From NCBI RefSeq assembly GCF_003014595.1, contig NZ_PYGK01000015.1, positions 170,510 to 234,509 of the forward strand: 64,000 nucleotides of DNA, read 5' to 3'. Numbering within the stretch: the stretch's first letter is position 1; each line of letters starts with the position of its first letter. The position numbers were made by a program, and so were the translations under genes. This DNA is from Chitinophaga ginsengisoli (lineage in GTDB: Bacteria; Bacteroidota; Bacteroidia; Chitinophagales; Chitinophagaceae). This document shows positions 55,441-63,834 of the stretch, one piece after another. The notes below the pieces were generated by a model that had not been told where the DNA came from, made no database searches, and saw nothing but the letters and a program-made list of their open reading frames with translations.

Positions 55441-56376
55441 ATGTCAGTGAATCCAGAAGTGGTGCGGGAGGTTAGTGAATTCAATAATTATTACAATAGC
55501 CTGGCGGAATTGTTAAACAGGCACTTAGCGGACAATAATCTATCATTATCAGGCTTACGTGTACTGGTAAAATTAAGAGAGGAAGAAGATCAATGCACTG
55601 CGGGTAAACTGATTGCAAACCTGGGTATAGACGGCGGATATCTCAGCCGCATCCTGAAGACCTTTGAAACGAATCAGCTTATTTCCAAACGTAAGTCTAC
55701 CATGGATGGCCGCACCTGGTATCTGCAGCTGACCCCTAAAGGGCGCAAACTGCTGGAGATACTGGAAGAAGGATCCGCACAGCAAGTTTCCCAGCTGCTG
55801 GAACCCCTGGGCACAGAACAGCAACTGGCCCTGGCGGGAGCCATGAAAACGGTAAGGCATATCCTCTCTGACGACGCTAAGATCTCTGCGGATGATATTA
55901 CTTTCAGGCGTGACCTCCAGCCAGGTGATGCCGGGTTTATCATGCATATGCACGGCTCCCTGTATGCAAAGGAAGCAGGGTATAACCTCGATTATGAGGC
56001 GCATATCTGCAAGACCTTCTATGAGTTCCTGGAAGCGTATAACTCTTCCAAAGACCAGGTATTCCTGGCCATGCATGGTAACCAGATCATCGGTTCTATC
56101 GCCGTGCTGGGACACTCCCGTTATGCTACACAGATGCGCTGGTTCCTGGTTCATCCTGATTACCGCGGACTGGGTATCGGACAACGCCTGCTGACGGAAG
56201 CGATCAATGCCGCGAAAGAGAAGCTGTTCCAGAAGATCTACCTGATCACCACTGCGCAGCAGGTGCCAGCAACGACATTGTTTAAGAAGAATGGCTTCCG
56301 TAAGTCAGGGGAGAAACATATGCCAATGTGGGGCCTGCAGCTAACGGAAGAACGCTATGAGATAGATCTGATTTAA
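55441..56376 (+). CDS. MarR-type winged helix fused to GNAT N-acetyltransferase
   Basis: 311 residues from the ATG at 55441; the frame extends upstream to 55393 but that part holds the promoter-like box and operator. The N-terminal MarR domain (about 20-135: LSLSGLRVLVKLREEE, recognition region IDGGYLSRILKTFE, wing RKSTMDGR) is followed by a GNAT domain (about 145-305) with the acetyl-CoA loop HPDYRGLGIGQRLL and ATTLFKKNGF. Fusions of this kind are known as bifunctional regulators; both substrate and regulated genes are unknown. Confidence 0.93.
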   Translation: MSVNPEVVREVSEFNNYYNSLAELLNRHLADNNLSLSGLRVLVKLREEEDQCTAGKLIANLGIDGGYLSRILKTFETNQLISKRKSTMDGRTWYLQLTPKGRKLLEILEEGSAQQVSQLLEPLGTEQQLALAGAMKTVRHILSDDAKISADDITFRRDLQPGDAGFIMHMHGSLYAKEAGYNLDYEAHICKTFYEFLEAYNSSKDQVFLAMHGNQIIGSIAVLGHSRYATQMRWFLVHPDYRGLGIGQRLLTEAINAAKEKLFQKIYLITTAQQVPATTLFKKNGFRKSGEKHMPMWGLQLTEERYEIDLI

Positions 56377-56414
56377 GCAAGACAAATTTATTGCGTAGCC
56401 CCCTTGCTTTATTT
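56375..56414 (+). terminator. Possible terminator after the MarR-GNAT gene
   Basis: AAGCAAG (56375-56381, overlapping the stop codon) pairs with CTTGCTT (56403-56409), followed by T-rich DNA. The loop of 21 bases is large. Confidence 0.35.
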
Positions 56415-56779
56415 AAAACATTTAGATACTTTTAGTACGCTGTAGTTCATCCAGGGTTCATTGTATTCATTACATAAAACCCTTAAAATGAAACATCTGC
56501 TAACCCGTATGGCAGTTTTGCATAGCAAAGCGGCCATGATCTGTGTGACGACACAGATAGTAGCAAGGTCTCCCGTCCCCTCCAATTACATATGTTTAGT
56601 TAATTACGGTCCGTAAGGTCAATGGCGTCTCTATGCCGGTAGCCAGGCTTTGCAGGCATATTTTTCCGGTAGCATGCATCGATCATGCTGCCTGACGTTT
56701 CACGTTAACAGGTCACTCACAATTTCTCAAAACCATTTACATCAATTCCTCATCCTTCAAAATTCAAAACCATTTAAAC
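56415..56779 (+). promoter_or_regulatory. Gene-free region upstream of the GH76 gene
   Basis: No convincing gene is seen. Near the right end a direct repeat (CAAAACCATTTA at about 56728-56739 and 56765-56776, 37 bp apart) abuts the start codon. A 42-codon frame at 56488-56616 was judged too weak to call. Confidence 0.35.
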
Positions 56780-58621
56780 ATGAAAACACTTTTACAGGTG
56801 GCAGTCCTGGTACTGTGCTTACAATTCAACAGTGCAGGCCAGCTGGCCAATTTTAATGCAACAGCAGAAGCATTACAGACCAGTATGTACAACAATTTTG
56901 GCGTACCTAATGAGAATTACTGGTGGTGCGCCAATGGTGTGGATGCCTTGCTGGACGGCTATGTGCGTACGCGTTCAGAGACTTATAAGACACGTATGAA
57001 ATCATTGTTGCTCGGTGTCAAAAGTTTCAATGGCAATACCTACATCAATTACTTCTATGACGACATGGATTGGATGGGTATAGCCACGCTACGGGCTTAT
57101 TATGAAACAGGAGATGTTGACTATTACAATGTGGCCAGTGCACTGTGGACAGATATTAAAGGCGGTTACAGCAACGGCGCTATCGACTGGAATAAAGGTT
57201 GTGCCGGATGTAAAAATTCCTGCGCCAACGCACCGGCGATTATATTGGGTGCGAGAATGTACCGCCACACCAACTCCGCTGCAGATCTGCAATTAATAAA
57301 GAATATCTACACCTTTATGAAAGCCAACCTGGTGGATCCGGTTACAGGCGCTGTATGGGATAATATCAATCTGAATACCGGTGTTACCAATAAGGACTGG
57401 ATCTTCTCTTACAATGTCGGCACTTTCATTGGCGCAGGCTGGGAATTATACAAAATAACCGGCGATGTGAATTATCTCAATGATGCCGTTAAGACGGCGG
57501 AATATGCTATGAACAGCAGGCGTACTAATGGTATGTTCTTTGCCAACGAAACAGGAGGAGGTGATGGTGGTCTTTTTAAAGGGATCTTCATCCGCTATCT
57601 TGCCCAGCTGGCACGTGAAGGAAATATACCTGCAGAAACGAGAGCGCGTTATAATGAAGCGATCCGTTTTAATGCACAGACCTTAAAGACCAGTGGTATC
57701 AATCCTTCTACGAACCTGGTAGGTACGGTATGGTCACAGCAGCCATCTGGCAGTACAGATTACGCTACGCAACTGAGCGGTGTGAAAGTGATAGAAGCGG
57801 CCGCTATGCTGGATCAGTCCTACTTCTACAAGGATATCAATTACGGTGGCAGTTACTGGGGATTGACCGTTGGTAGTTATAATACCGATGCTTTGGTGGC
57901 AAAAGGCATCCTCAATAATGATATTACTGCTTTTGCTATTCCTGCAGGGTACCAGGTAAGGCTGTTTAAGAATGATAATTACCAGGGTGAAAGCTGGACT
58001 GTGTCCGGTAACAGCTCCTGGATAGGTGGTGCCTGGAATGACAGTGTTTCTTCGCTGATCGTTAACTATACGGCAGGCGCCAGCTTCTTTAAAGACTGCA
58101 ACTATACGGGTGATGTCATCAGCCTGGAAGCAGGTGATTATACAGTGACGCAACTGCAGGCAAGAGGTATATCCAATGATGCGATATCATCTCTGAAAGT
58201 GAGCAGCGGGTACCAGGTGATCCTCTATGAACACGACAATTTTGCGGGTACTTCTGTCACCACTTCTACTGATCTCAATTGCCTGGTAAGCCAGAATTTC
58301 AATGACCTGACAAGTTCTTTACGGATCATTGCTACAGGCGCTGCACCATCCGCAGTAACAACAGCACAGACAGCGCAGGCCAGCAAGTATATGCTGAAAG
58401 GATTGACATTATATCCTAACCCTGTAGCTAACACGCTGTATGTAAAAGGTCCCGATGATCTCAGCGGCGCTGATGTAACGGTAACGGATATGATGGGTAG
58501 GATGAAGATCAGGAACCGCCTGTCTGGTAACAGTGTGAACGTATCCGGACTGCCGTCGGGCGTATATTGGATCACGATAGTGAAAAGTGGAAAGAAAATC
58601 ACACTTTCTTTTGTGAAATAA
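56780..58621 (+). CDS. GH76 family glycoside hydrolase (alpha-1,6-mannanase type) with crystallin-like domains and T9SS type A tail
   Basis: 613 residues. Signal peptide (about 1-20), GH76 catalytic domain (about 25-345) with the Asp pair D94-D95 in YFYDDMDWMG that is characteristic of the family, and a Cys-rich loop CAGCKNSC. Two beta/gamma-crystallin-like domains (about 350-430 and 433-515; FKDINYGGSYW and YEHDNFAGTS types) follow, then a T9SS type A sorting domain (about 541-613, LYPNPVANTLY to the end). GH76 enzymes cut alpha-1,6-mannan, a backbone in fungal cell walls; the crystallin domains may bind calcium or help attachment to the substrate. Exported and probably surface-bound or released. 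Confidence 0.92.
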   Translation: MKTLLQVAVLVLCLQFNSAGQLANFNATAEALQTSMYNNFGVPNENYWWCANGVDALLDGYVRTRSETYKTRMKSLLLGVKSFNGNTYINYFYDDMDWMGIATLRAYYETGDVDYYNVASALWTDIKGGYSNGAIDWNKGCAGCKNSCANAPAIILGARMYRHTNSAADLQLIKNIYTFMKANLVDPVTGAVWDNINLNTGVTNKDWIFSYNVGTFIGAGWELYKITGDVNYLNDAVKTAEYAMNSRRTNGMFFANETGGGDGGLFKGIFIRYLAQLAREGNIPAETRARYNEAIRFNAQTLKTSGINPSTNLVGTVWSQQPSGSTDYATQLSGVKVIEAAAMLDQSYFYKDINYGGSYWGLTVGSYNTDALVAKGILNNDITAFAIPAGYQVRLFKNDNYQGESWTVSGNSSWIGGAWNDSVSSLIVNYTAGASFFKDCNYTGDVISLEAGDYTVTQLQARGISNDAISSLKVSSGYQVILYEHDNFAGTSVTTSTDLNCLVSQNFNDLTSSLRIIATGAAPSAVTTAQTAQASKYMLKGLTLYPNPVANTLYVKGPDDLSGADVTVTDMMGRMKIRNRLSGNSVNVSGLPSGVYWITIVKSGKKITLSFVK

Positions 58622-58650
58622 CTGCTTGTAACAGAGTCATCTATTCAAAT

Positions 58651-58684
58651 GCATGCCGGTTCTGGGTTATCAGGACCGGCATGC
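58651..58684 (+). terminator. Terminator of the GH76 gene
   Basis: GCATGCCGGTTCTG (58651-58664) pairs with CAGGACCGGCATGC (58671-58684), one G-U pair, loop GGTTAT. T-run weak. Confidence 0.7.
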
Positions 58685-58711
58685 TTATTGTAAAATACAG
58701 AAGGATTACTA

Positions 58712-58719
58712 TATATTTG
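58712..58719 (+). promoter_or_regulatory. Candidate -7 box upstream of the capA gene
   Basis: TATATTTG, full match to TAnnTTTG, with ATTG 21 bp upstream. Gives a leader of about 125 bases to the ATG at 58851. Confidence 0.4.
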
Positions 58720-58850
58720 TCGCCGTAAACCCCTAAGGGACGGTTCGTGAATGTAAAAAGAGGCAGTGCTGATTATCTTATTGTTCCCCCTTGGACAGCA
58801 TTATTGTTTATTAAGCGACTGAATTTCAATTTTAATATATTATCTACTGT

Positions 58851-60032
58851 ATGCCTAAGCGTGCCAAAAAGAGCATTTATTTGTTTTCTTTCAATATTGT
58901 CATTTTCTTTTCAATGGCATACATGCTATCCGGGAACCGGAGAGATATGTCGTTGTTTAAGTCCGGTTCTTTCAGACCGGCAGTTGACACCGGAGGACTA
59001 GGGAGTACCAATGCATATTCACTGGCAGGCAATAAAGCTTTTGCAACCCATAACATTACAGATACTTTACCAGACACCATCAGTTTTTCTATAGTGGGCG
59101 ATATGATGGTAGGTTCATCATACCCCGCGGCTTCTTTCCTGCCAACGGAAGAAGAAGGAAATATCCTGCAATATGCGATGCCGCTTTTACAACAAACAGA
59201 CCTGCGTATCGGCAATCTGGAAAGTGTTGTATCTGACAGTGCTAAAGTGTTCAAGAACTGTGGTACCAACTCTACCCAGTGTTTCGCATTCCGTACGCCC
59301 TATAAATGCGCGATGTGGTATAAGGAAGCAGGTTTTGAGTACGTGAACCTGGCCAATAATCATTCATACGACTTTGGTATGTCTGGTGTGAAACATACGC
59401 TGGCATTCCTGGACAGCAATCATATAAAGACCAGTGGTGTACCGCAGCACCGTTTCGATACCCTCACCATCAGGAATACCCGTGTTGGCTTTGTCTCTTT
59501 TGCGCCTCACAGTAATTGTCTGGACATGAATGACGACTCCCTGGTAAAGGCGACTATTGCTGAGGTACGTCCACTTTGTCAGTTGCTGGTTGTGTTCTTT
59601 CACGGAGGTGGGGAAGGCTCAGGCCGTATGCATACGCCTAAAGGCCGGGAGTTCTTCTATGGACAAAACAGGGGAGATGTAAGGCATTTTTCACATATGT
59701 GTATACAGGAAGGCGCAGACCTGGTAATCGGCTCCGGGCCCCATGTGGTAAGGGGTATGGAGACATATAAAGGAAAATTAATTGCTTACAGCTTAGGAAA
59801 TTTTGCAACTTATAAGCAATTCAATTTAAAATATCCCAATAATATCGCACCTTTGCTGCAGGTAAAAATCACCAGTGAGGGAAACCTGGTGGAGCATAAA
59901 GTGTTTTCCTTCCTGCAAGAAGGGGAAGGTATACCTAAGCCAGATACAACATTGAGAGCTTTCAAGATGATCCGTTCCTTATCTGTTGAGGACTTCAAAT
60001 ACTCGGAGGTGGGGGCGGGGACATTTGATTAA
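58851..60032 (+). CDS. CapA family metallophosphoesterase-like protein
   Basis: 393 residues with an N-terminal membrane anchor (about 10-28). The CapA/PgsA-type domain (about 75-350) shows SFSIVGDMMVG, NLESVVS, LANNHSYDFGMSG, VVFFHGGGEG, GSGPHVVRG and YSLGNFAT, the ordered metal-site motifs of this calcineurin-like family. CapA proteins take part in making or anchoring poly-gamma-glutamate capsules, but many bacterial homologues have no established substrate, and no capB/capC genes are here. It is 12 bp upstream of an NlpC/P60 gene, so a role at the cell wall or envelope is likely. Confidence 0.88.
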   Translation: MPKRAKKSIYLFSFNIVIFFSMAYMLSGNRRDMSLFKSGSFRPAVDTGGLGSTNAYSLAGNKAFATHNITDTLPDTISFSIVGDMMVGSSYPAASFLPTEEEGNILQYAMPLLQQTDLRIGNLESVVSDSAKVFKNCGTNSTQCFAFRTPYKCAMWYKEAGFEYVNLANNHSYDFGMSGVKHTLAFLDSNHIKTSGVPQHRFDTLTIRNTRVGFVSFAPHSNCLDMNDDSLVKATIAEVRPLCQLLVVFFHGGGEGSGRMHTPKGREFFYGQNRGDVRHFSHMCIQEGADLVIGSGPHVVRGMETYKGKLIAYSLGNFATYKQFNLKYPNNIAPLLQVKITSEGNLVEHKVFSFLQEGEGIPKPDTTLRAFKMIRSLSVEDFKYSEVGAGTFD

Positions 60033-60044
60033 AACCTTGTTATT

Positions 60045-60740
60045 GTGAAGAAGTTATTGCCGATAATCATATCCGTCGCCAGCATTGCCACTGCGGGCGC
60101 GCAAGTAAAGAAAAAGCCAGTTAAGCACGCACCAGTAAAGAAACATACTGCCTATCATAAGAAGACAACTGCCCACAAGGCGGTTGCTCACCATAAAGAG
60201 GTGACGCCACCACCGCTGCCAGACAGTTTGTATTTTCCTAATTCCGACATTACCCTCAATACATACGATACTTCCGGTCTTAAGACCAACATCAAGCAGC
60301 TGATGGCTGTGCTGGAATCCGAATTGGGTAAACCATATATCCGTGGTGCTATCGGGCCTTTTGCCTTTGATTGCAGCGGATTGATGAAGTTTGGTTTCTC
60401 CGTGATCGGTATGACCCTGCCCCGTACAGCGGCTGATATGAGCTCTCTGGGGAATATCATTACCCCTTCTGACTGGAGCCCCGGTGATCTGTTGTTCTTT
60501 GCTGGCAGAAGAAGTACCAAATCCAAGGAAAAAAGGATCGCCCACGTAGGCTGTGTTTACAAAGTAGACAACGGAAAAGTGCTGATGATCCATTCCAGCA
60601 ACCAGGGGGTGAACATTGTCGATATTACCAACAGCGAGTACTACAAGAAACGCTTTATTGCTGCCCGCAGAGTGATCGAGGTGGATTCTACCAACATGGT
60701 AGTACCGCCGGCGCAAGAGGGTAATTCAAGCGATTATTAA
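60045..60740 (+). CDS. C40 family NlpC/P60 peptidase
   Basis: 231 residues, GTG start at 60045 opening a signal peptide ending TAGAQ. A Lys/His-rich linker (about 22-52) follows, then the NlpC/P60 domain (about 82-215) with catalytic C110 in FDCSGL and H167 in IAHVG; H183 is the likely third residue. These enzymes cleave peptide stems of peptidoglycan. It is 12 bp after the capA-like gene and probably co-transcribed with it. Confidence 0.92.
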   Translation: MKKLLPIIISVASIATAGAQVKKKPVKHAPVKKHTAYHKKTTAHKAVAHHKEVTPPPLPDSLYFPNSDITLNTYDTSGLKTNIKQLMAVLESELGKPYIRGAIGPFAFDCSGLMKFGFSVIGMTLPRTAADMSSLGNIITPSDWSPGDLLFFAGRRSTKSKEKRIAHVGCVYKVDNGKVLMIHSSNQGVNIVDITNSEYYKKRFIAARRVIEVDSTNMVVPPAQEGNSSDY

Positions 60741-60847
60741 GCCGTAAATACATTCCCGTAAAAATATCTGCGACCCGTAATATTCATGGGCTGTTTTTCC
60801 TTATTTTTAGTAATGGCCAATAAAGGTCAGGAACCAAAAACAATCAT

Positions 60848-62485
60848 ATGGATGCACAGCAACTGGATATGAACCGGAACGAAGATGCAATGCGCAGATC
60901 TCTCAGCGCCTTGAAACAGCGCCTCTCCGTCGTAGAACAGGGAGGAGGCAAAAAGAACCTCGAAAAAGTCCGTCAGAAAGGCAAATTAACCCCACGTGAA
61001 CGTATTGCCTACCTGGTGGACAAAGATGCCCCATTTCTCGAAATAGGCGCCTTTGCGGCCTATGATATGTATCCCGAACATGGCGGTTGTCCTGCAGCTG
61101 GTACCGTAGGTGGCGTTGGCTATATCAGCGGTCGCCAGTGTATGATCGTCGCCAACGATATGACCGTAAAGGCAGGCGCCTGGTTTCCCATGACGGGAAA
61201 GAAAAACCTGCGTCTCCAGGAGATTGCCATGGAAAACAGGCTGCCGATCATTTACCTCGTAGATAGTGCAGGCGTATACCTGCCGATGCAGGATGAGATA
61301 TTCCCCGATAAAGAACATTTCGGCCGCATCTTCCGCAATAATGCACGCATGAGCGCTATGGGCATTACCCAGATCGCTGCGGTAATGGGCAGCTGTGTAG
61401 CCGGTGGCGCTTACCTGCCTATTATGAGCGATGAAGTGCTGATGGTGGAAGGCAACGGCTCTATTTTCCTGGCGGGCCCTTACCTGGTAAAGGCCGCTAT
61501 CGGAGAAACAGTTGATGCGGAAACATTGGGTGGCGCGGTGACGCATACGGAGATCTCTGGTATTGCAGACTACAAGTTTGATACAGATGAGGAATGCCTC
61601 GATCAGATCAAAAAGATCGTCAGTAAGATCGGTGATCCTGCCAGCGCAGGTTTCAATCGTGCTACACCCGCTTTACCAGAGAAAGATCCTGCGGAATTGT
61701 ACAGCATGATCCCTGAAGATAGTACCCGCCCCTATGATATGCTGGAGATCATCCATCGGTTGGTAGACCGTTCAGAGTTTGACCAGTATAAGGAAGATTA
61801 TGGCAAGACCATCCTCTGTGGGTATGCCCGTATTGACGGCTGGGCCGTAGGTATTGTGGCCAATCAGCGCAAGATGGTCAAAAGTAAAAAGGGTGAGATG
61901 CAGATGGGTGGTGTGATCTACAATGACAGCGCTGATAAGGCAGCCCGCTTCATCATGAACTGTAATCAGAAGAAGATACCGCTGGTATTCCTGCAGGATG
62001 TGACCGGTTTTATGGTGGGCAGTCGCAGTGAACATGCCGGCATCATTAAAGACGGCGCTAAACTGGTGAATGCAGTGGCCAACTCGGTAGTGCCAAAATT
62101 CACGGTGATCGTTGGTAATTCTTACGGAGCAGGTAACTATGCCATGTGTGGTAAAGCTTATGATCCCCGGTTCATCTTTGCATGGCCTAATGCGAAGATC
62201 GCGGTAATGGGCGGCGAACAGGCTGCAAAGACATTGTTGCAGATACAGGTCGCATCCCTGAAAGCGAAAGGTGAGGAGATCACACCAGAGCAGGAAAAGA
62301 GCCTGCTGAATGAGATCACCGCCCGTTATAACAGTCAGACCACTCCTTATTACGCAGCAGCGCGCCTGTGGGTAGATGAGATCATAGACCCGCTGGATAC
62401 ACGTAAAATACTTTCTGAAAGCATCGCAGCGGCAAATAATGCACCTGTGGAAGATACATTTAGCTTAGGCGTTTTCCAGGTGTAA
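60848..62485 (+). CDS. Acyl-CoA carboxylase, carboxyltransferase (beta) subunit
   Basis: 545 residues. The N- and C-terminal carboxyltransferase halves are intact: GVGYISGRQCMIVANDMTVK, oxyanion-type AVMGSCVAGGAYLP and, in the C half, FLQDVTGFMVG and GNSYGAGNYAMCG. This fits the beta subunit of a methylcrotonyl-, propionyl- or geranyl-type carboxylase, which moves carboxyl from biotin to the acyl-CoA; the sequence as read here does not decide between them. No biotin carboxylase subunit gene is in the window, so the partner is elsewhere. Confidence 0.93.
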   Translation: MDAQQLDMNRNEDAMRRSLSALKQRLSVVEQGGGKKNLEKVRQKGKLTPRERIAYLVDKDAPFLEIGAFAAYDMYPEHGGCPAAGTVGGVGYISGRQCMIVANDMTVKAGAWFPMTGKKNLRLQEIAMENRLPIIYLVDSAGVYLPMQDEIFPDKEHFGRIFRNNARMSAMGITQIAAVMGSCVAGGAYLPIMSDEVLMVEGNGSIFLAGPYLVKAAIGETVDAETLGGAVTHTEISGIADYKFDTDEECLDQIKKIVSKIGDPASAGFNRATPALPEKDPAELYSMIPEDSTRPYDMLEIIHRLVDRSEFDQYKEDYGKTILCGYARIDGWAVGIVANQRKMVKSKKGEMQMGGVIYNDSADKAARFIMNCNQKKIPLVFLQDVTGFMVGSRSEHAGIIKDGAKLVNAVANSVVPKFTVIVGNSYGAGNYAMCGKAYDPRFIFAWPNAKIAVMGGEQAAKTLLQIQVASLKAKGEEITPEQEKSLLNEITARYNSQTTPYYAAARLWVDEIIDPLDTRKILSESIAAANNAPVEDTFSLGVFQV

Positions 62486-62504
62486 AAGCATAGCGCTTAA
62501 TCCT

Positions 62505-62512
62505 TATCTTTG
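62505..62512 (+). promoter_or_regulatory. Candidate -7 box immediately upstream of rnhA
   Basis: TATCTTTG, a full match to TAnnTTTG, ends 6 bp before the ATG at 62519. If used, transcription would begin at or next to the start codon, giving a leaderless message. Confidence 0.4.
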
Positions 62513-62518
62513 CCCGCT

Positions 62519-62971
62519 ATGTCGGAAGTTATTATTTACACGGATGGTTCCTCCCGTGGTAACCCGGGCCCTGGTGGCTATGGTGTTATCCTGATGTGGA
62601 ACAGTGTCCGCAAGGAATTATCGCAGGGATACCGTCTCACCACCAATAACAGGATGGAACTGATGGCCGTGATCGTAGGTCTGGAAGCCCTGAAAAAAGA
62701 TGGACTGCATGTCAAGATCTTTACAGACAGCCAGTATGTGGTAAATAGTGTGGAGAAAGGCTGGCTATGGGGCTGGGTAAAGACCGGTTTCAAAGACAAG
62801 AAGAACAAGGATCTCTGGCAGCGTTTCATTCCTGCATTCAAGAAACATCAGGTGAAATTCAACTGGGTAAAAGGGCACTCTACGAACCCGTTGAATAACC
62901 GTTGTGACGAACTGGCCACGCAAGCTGCAGATAGCGGTAACTGGCTGGAAGATGTAGGTTTTGAAGGCTAG
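62519..62971 (+). CDS. rnhA: Ribonuclease HI
   Basis: 150 residues from the ATG at 62519 (MSEVIIYTDGSSRGNPG); an in-frame TTG three codons upstream overlaps the promoter box and is not preferred. All catalytic residues are present: D9, E47 in NRMELMA, D70 in FTDSQY and D130 in NRCDELA, with the helper H120 in VKGH. It degrades the RNA strand of RNA-DNA hybrids in the cytoplasm. The length matches the single-domain E. coli type. A terminator follows at 63004. Confidence 0.96.
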   Translation: MSEVIIYTDGSSRGNPGPGGYGVILMWNSVRKELSQGYRLTTNNRMELMAVIVGLEALKKDGLHVKIFTDSQYVVNSVEKGWLWGWVKTGFKDKKNKDLWQRFIPAFKKHQVKFNWVKGHSTNPLNNRCDELATQAADSGNWLEDVGFEG

Positions 62972-63003
62972 TGTTATTGAGATAATAAACGTTTTAAAGA
63001 TAG

Positions 63004-63040
63004 AAGGGCAGTTCGCTATGGCGGACGGCCCTTTTCGTTT
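63004..63040 (+). terminator. Terminator of rnhA
   Basis: AGGGCAGTTCGC (63005-63016) pairs with GCGGACGGCCCT (63021-63032), with G-U pairs, followed by TTTTCGTTTT. Confidence 0.8.
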
Positions 63041-63160
63041 TAACATTTATTTAATGATTTTTCGAAATCTGTCCACCATTTACAAAATTCTGTGCAACCA
63101 CTGAACGAATATCGCTGCTTACTTTTAGGGTATTAAATCAATGCCTTAAACGACTAAGTT

Positions 63161-63715
63161 ATGACACACTGGAAGATTGATGAATCACACAGCGAAATTG
63201 GATTCAAAGTAAAGCACCTGATGATCACTAACGTGAGCGGATATTTTACACAGTTCACCGGAAGTATTGAGACCGACAGCGAGGATTTTCATGATGCACG
63301 AATCAAATTTGAAGCGGCTACAGATAGTATCAGCACGCTGAACAAACAAAGGGATGAACACCTGAAAGGCGGCGATTTCTTTGACACTGCACATCATCCA
63401 AAGATCACTTTCGTATCTAAAAAAATCAAAAAGATCACCGAGGAAGACTATAAGGTGGTGGGAGACCTGACCATCAAAGGACATACACATGCCATTGAGC
63501 TGGAAGTAGTGCGTAACGGTGTCGTGACAGATCCTTATGGCCAGGAAAAAGAAGGCTTTTCCATTAAGGGACGCCTGCATCGCGCTGACTACGGTCTGCG
63601 CTGGAATGCAGCTACTGAAGCAGGCAGTATTGTGCTGAGTGATGAAGTGAAACTGCACATGGAGATCCAACTGATAAAAATAACTGAGGCTGCACTGGCT
63701 GCAATAGCGTTATAA
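63161..63715 (+). CDS. YceI family protein
   Basis: 184 residues, no signal peptide, so probably cytoplasmic. It shows the family order W-x-I-D-x-x-H-S-x-I-x-F-x-V-K-H at the start (HWKIDESHSEIGFKVKHLM), NKQRDEHLKGGDFFDTAHHP in the middle, and GDLTIKGHTHAIEL with RADYGLRWN near the end. YceI proteins form a lipocalin-like barrel that binds isoprenoid-type lipids; the ligand here is not known. A single gene, followed directly by repeat copies F and G and by the group II intron. Confidence 0.93.
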   Translation: MTHWKIDESHSEIGFKVKHLMITNVSGYFTQFTGSIETDSEDFHDARIKFEAATDSISTLNKQRDEHLKGGDFFDTAHHPKITFVSKKIKKITEEDYKVVGDLTIKGHTHAIELEVVRNGVVTDPYGQEKEGFSIKGRLHRADYGLRWNAATEAGSIVLSDEVKLHMEIQLIKITEAALAAIAL

Positions 63716-63718
63716 GCA

Positions 63719-63762
63719 GGACTCCGCCAGGAGTTCCATTGTAGCGCAGATGTAACCCCGGG
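63719..63762 (+). repeat. Double-hairpin dispersed repeat, copy F
   Basis: Hairpin 1 GGACTCC-GCCA-GGAGTTCC (63719-63737), shortened spacer ATTGTAGCGC, then GTAACCCCGGGG. It starts four bases after the yceI stop codon and may serve as its terminator. Confidence 0.75.
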
Positions 63763-63787
63763 GAGCTAATGCAATCCCGGAAACAAT

Positions 63788-63834
63788 ACGTCATTAACAA
63801 ACCATGATAGGACTCCGTTAGGAGTCCCATTGTT
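63788..63834 (+). repeat. Double-hairpin dispersed repeat, copy G, interrupted by an intron
   Basis: TCATTAACAAACCA, then hairpin 1 GGACTCC-GTTA-GGAGTCC (63810-63827) and CATTGTT. Complete copies continue TGTAGC plus hairpin 2 here, but the sequence changes at 63835 to the 5' end of a group II intron. Confidence 0.85.

Noticed and set aside
56488..56616. 42-codon frame starting MKHLLTRMAVLHSK upstream of the GH76 gene
   Set aside because: The start looks a little like a SusC-type leader, so it could be a relic, but there is no ribosome site, no continuation and no further homology to support a gene or pseudogene.
63719..63834. Copies F and G considered only as terminators of yceI
   Set aside because: They may work as terminators, but the shared structure with copies at 35, 44 and 52 kb shows they belong to a dispersed family.
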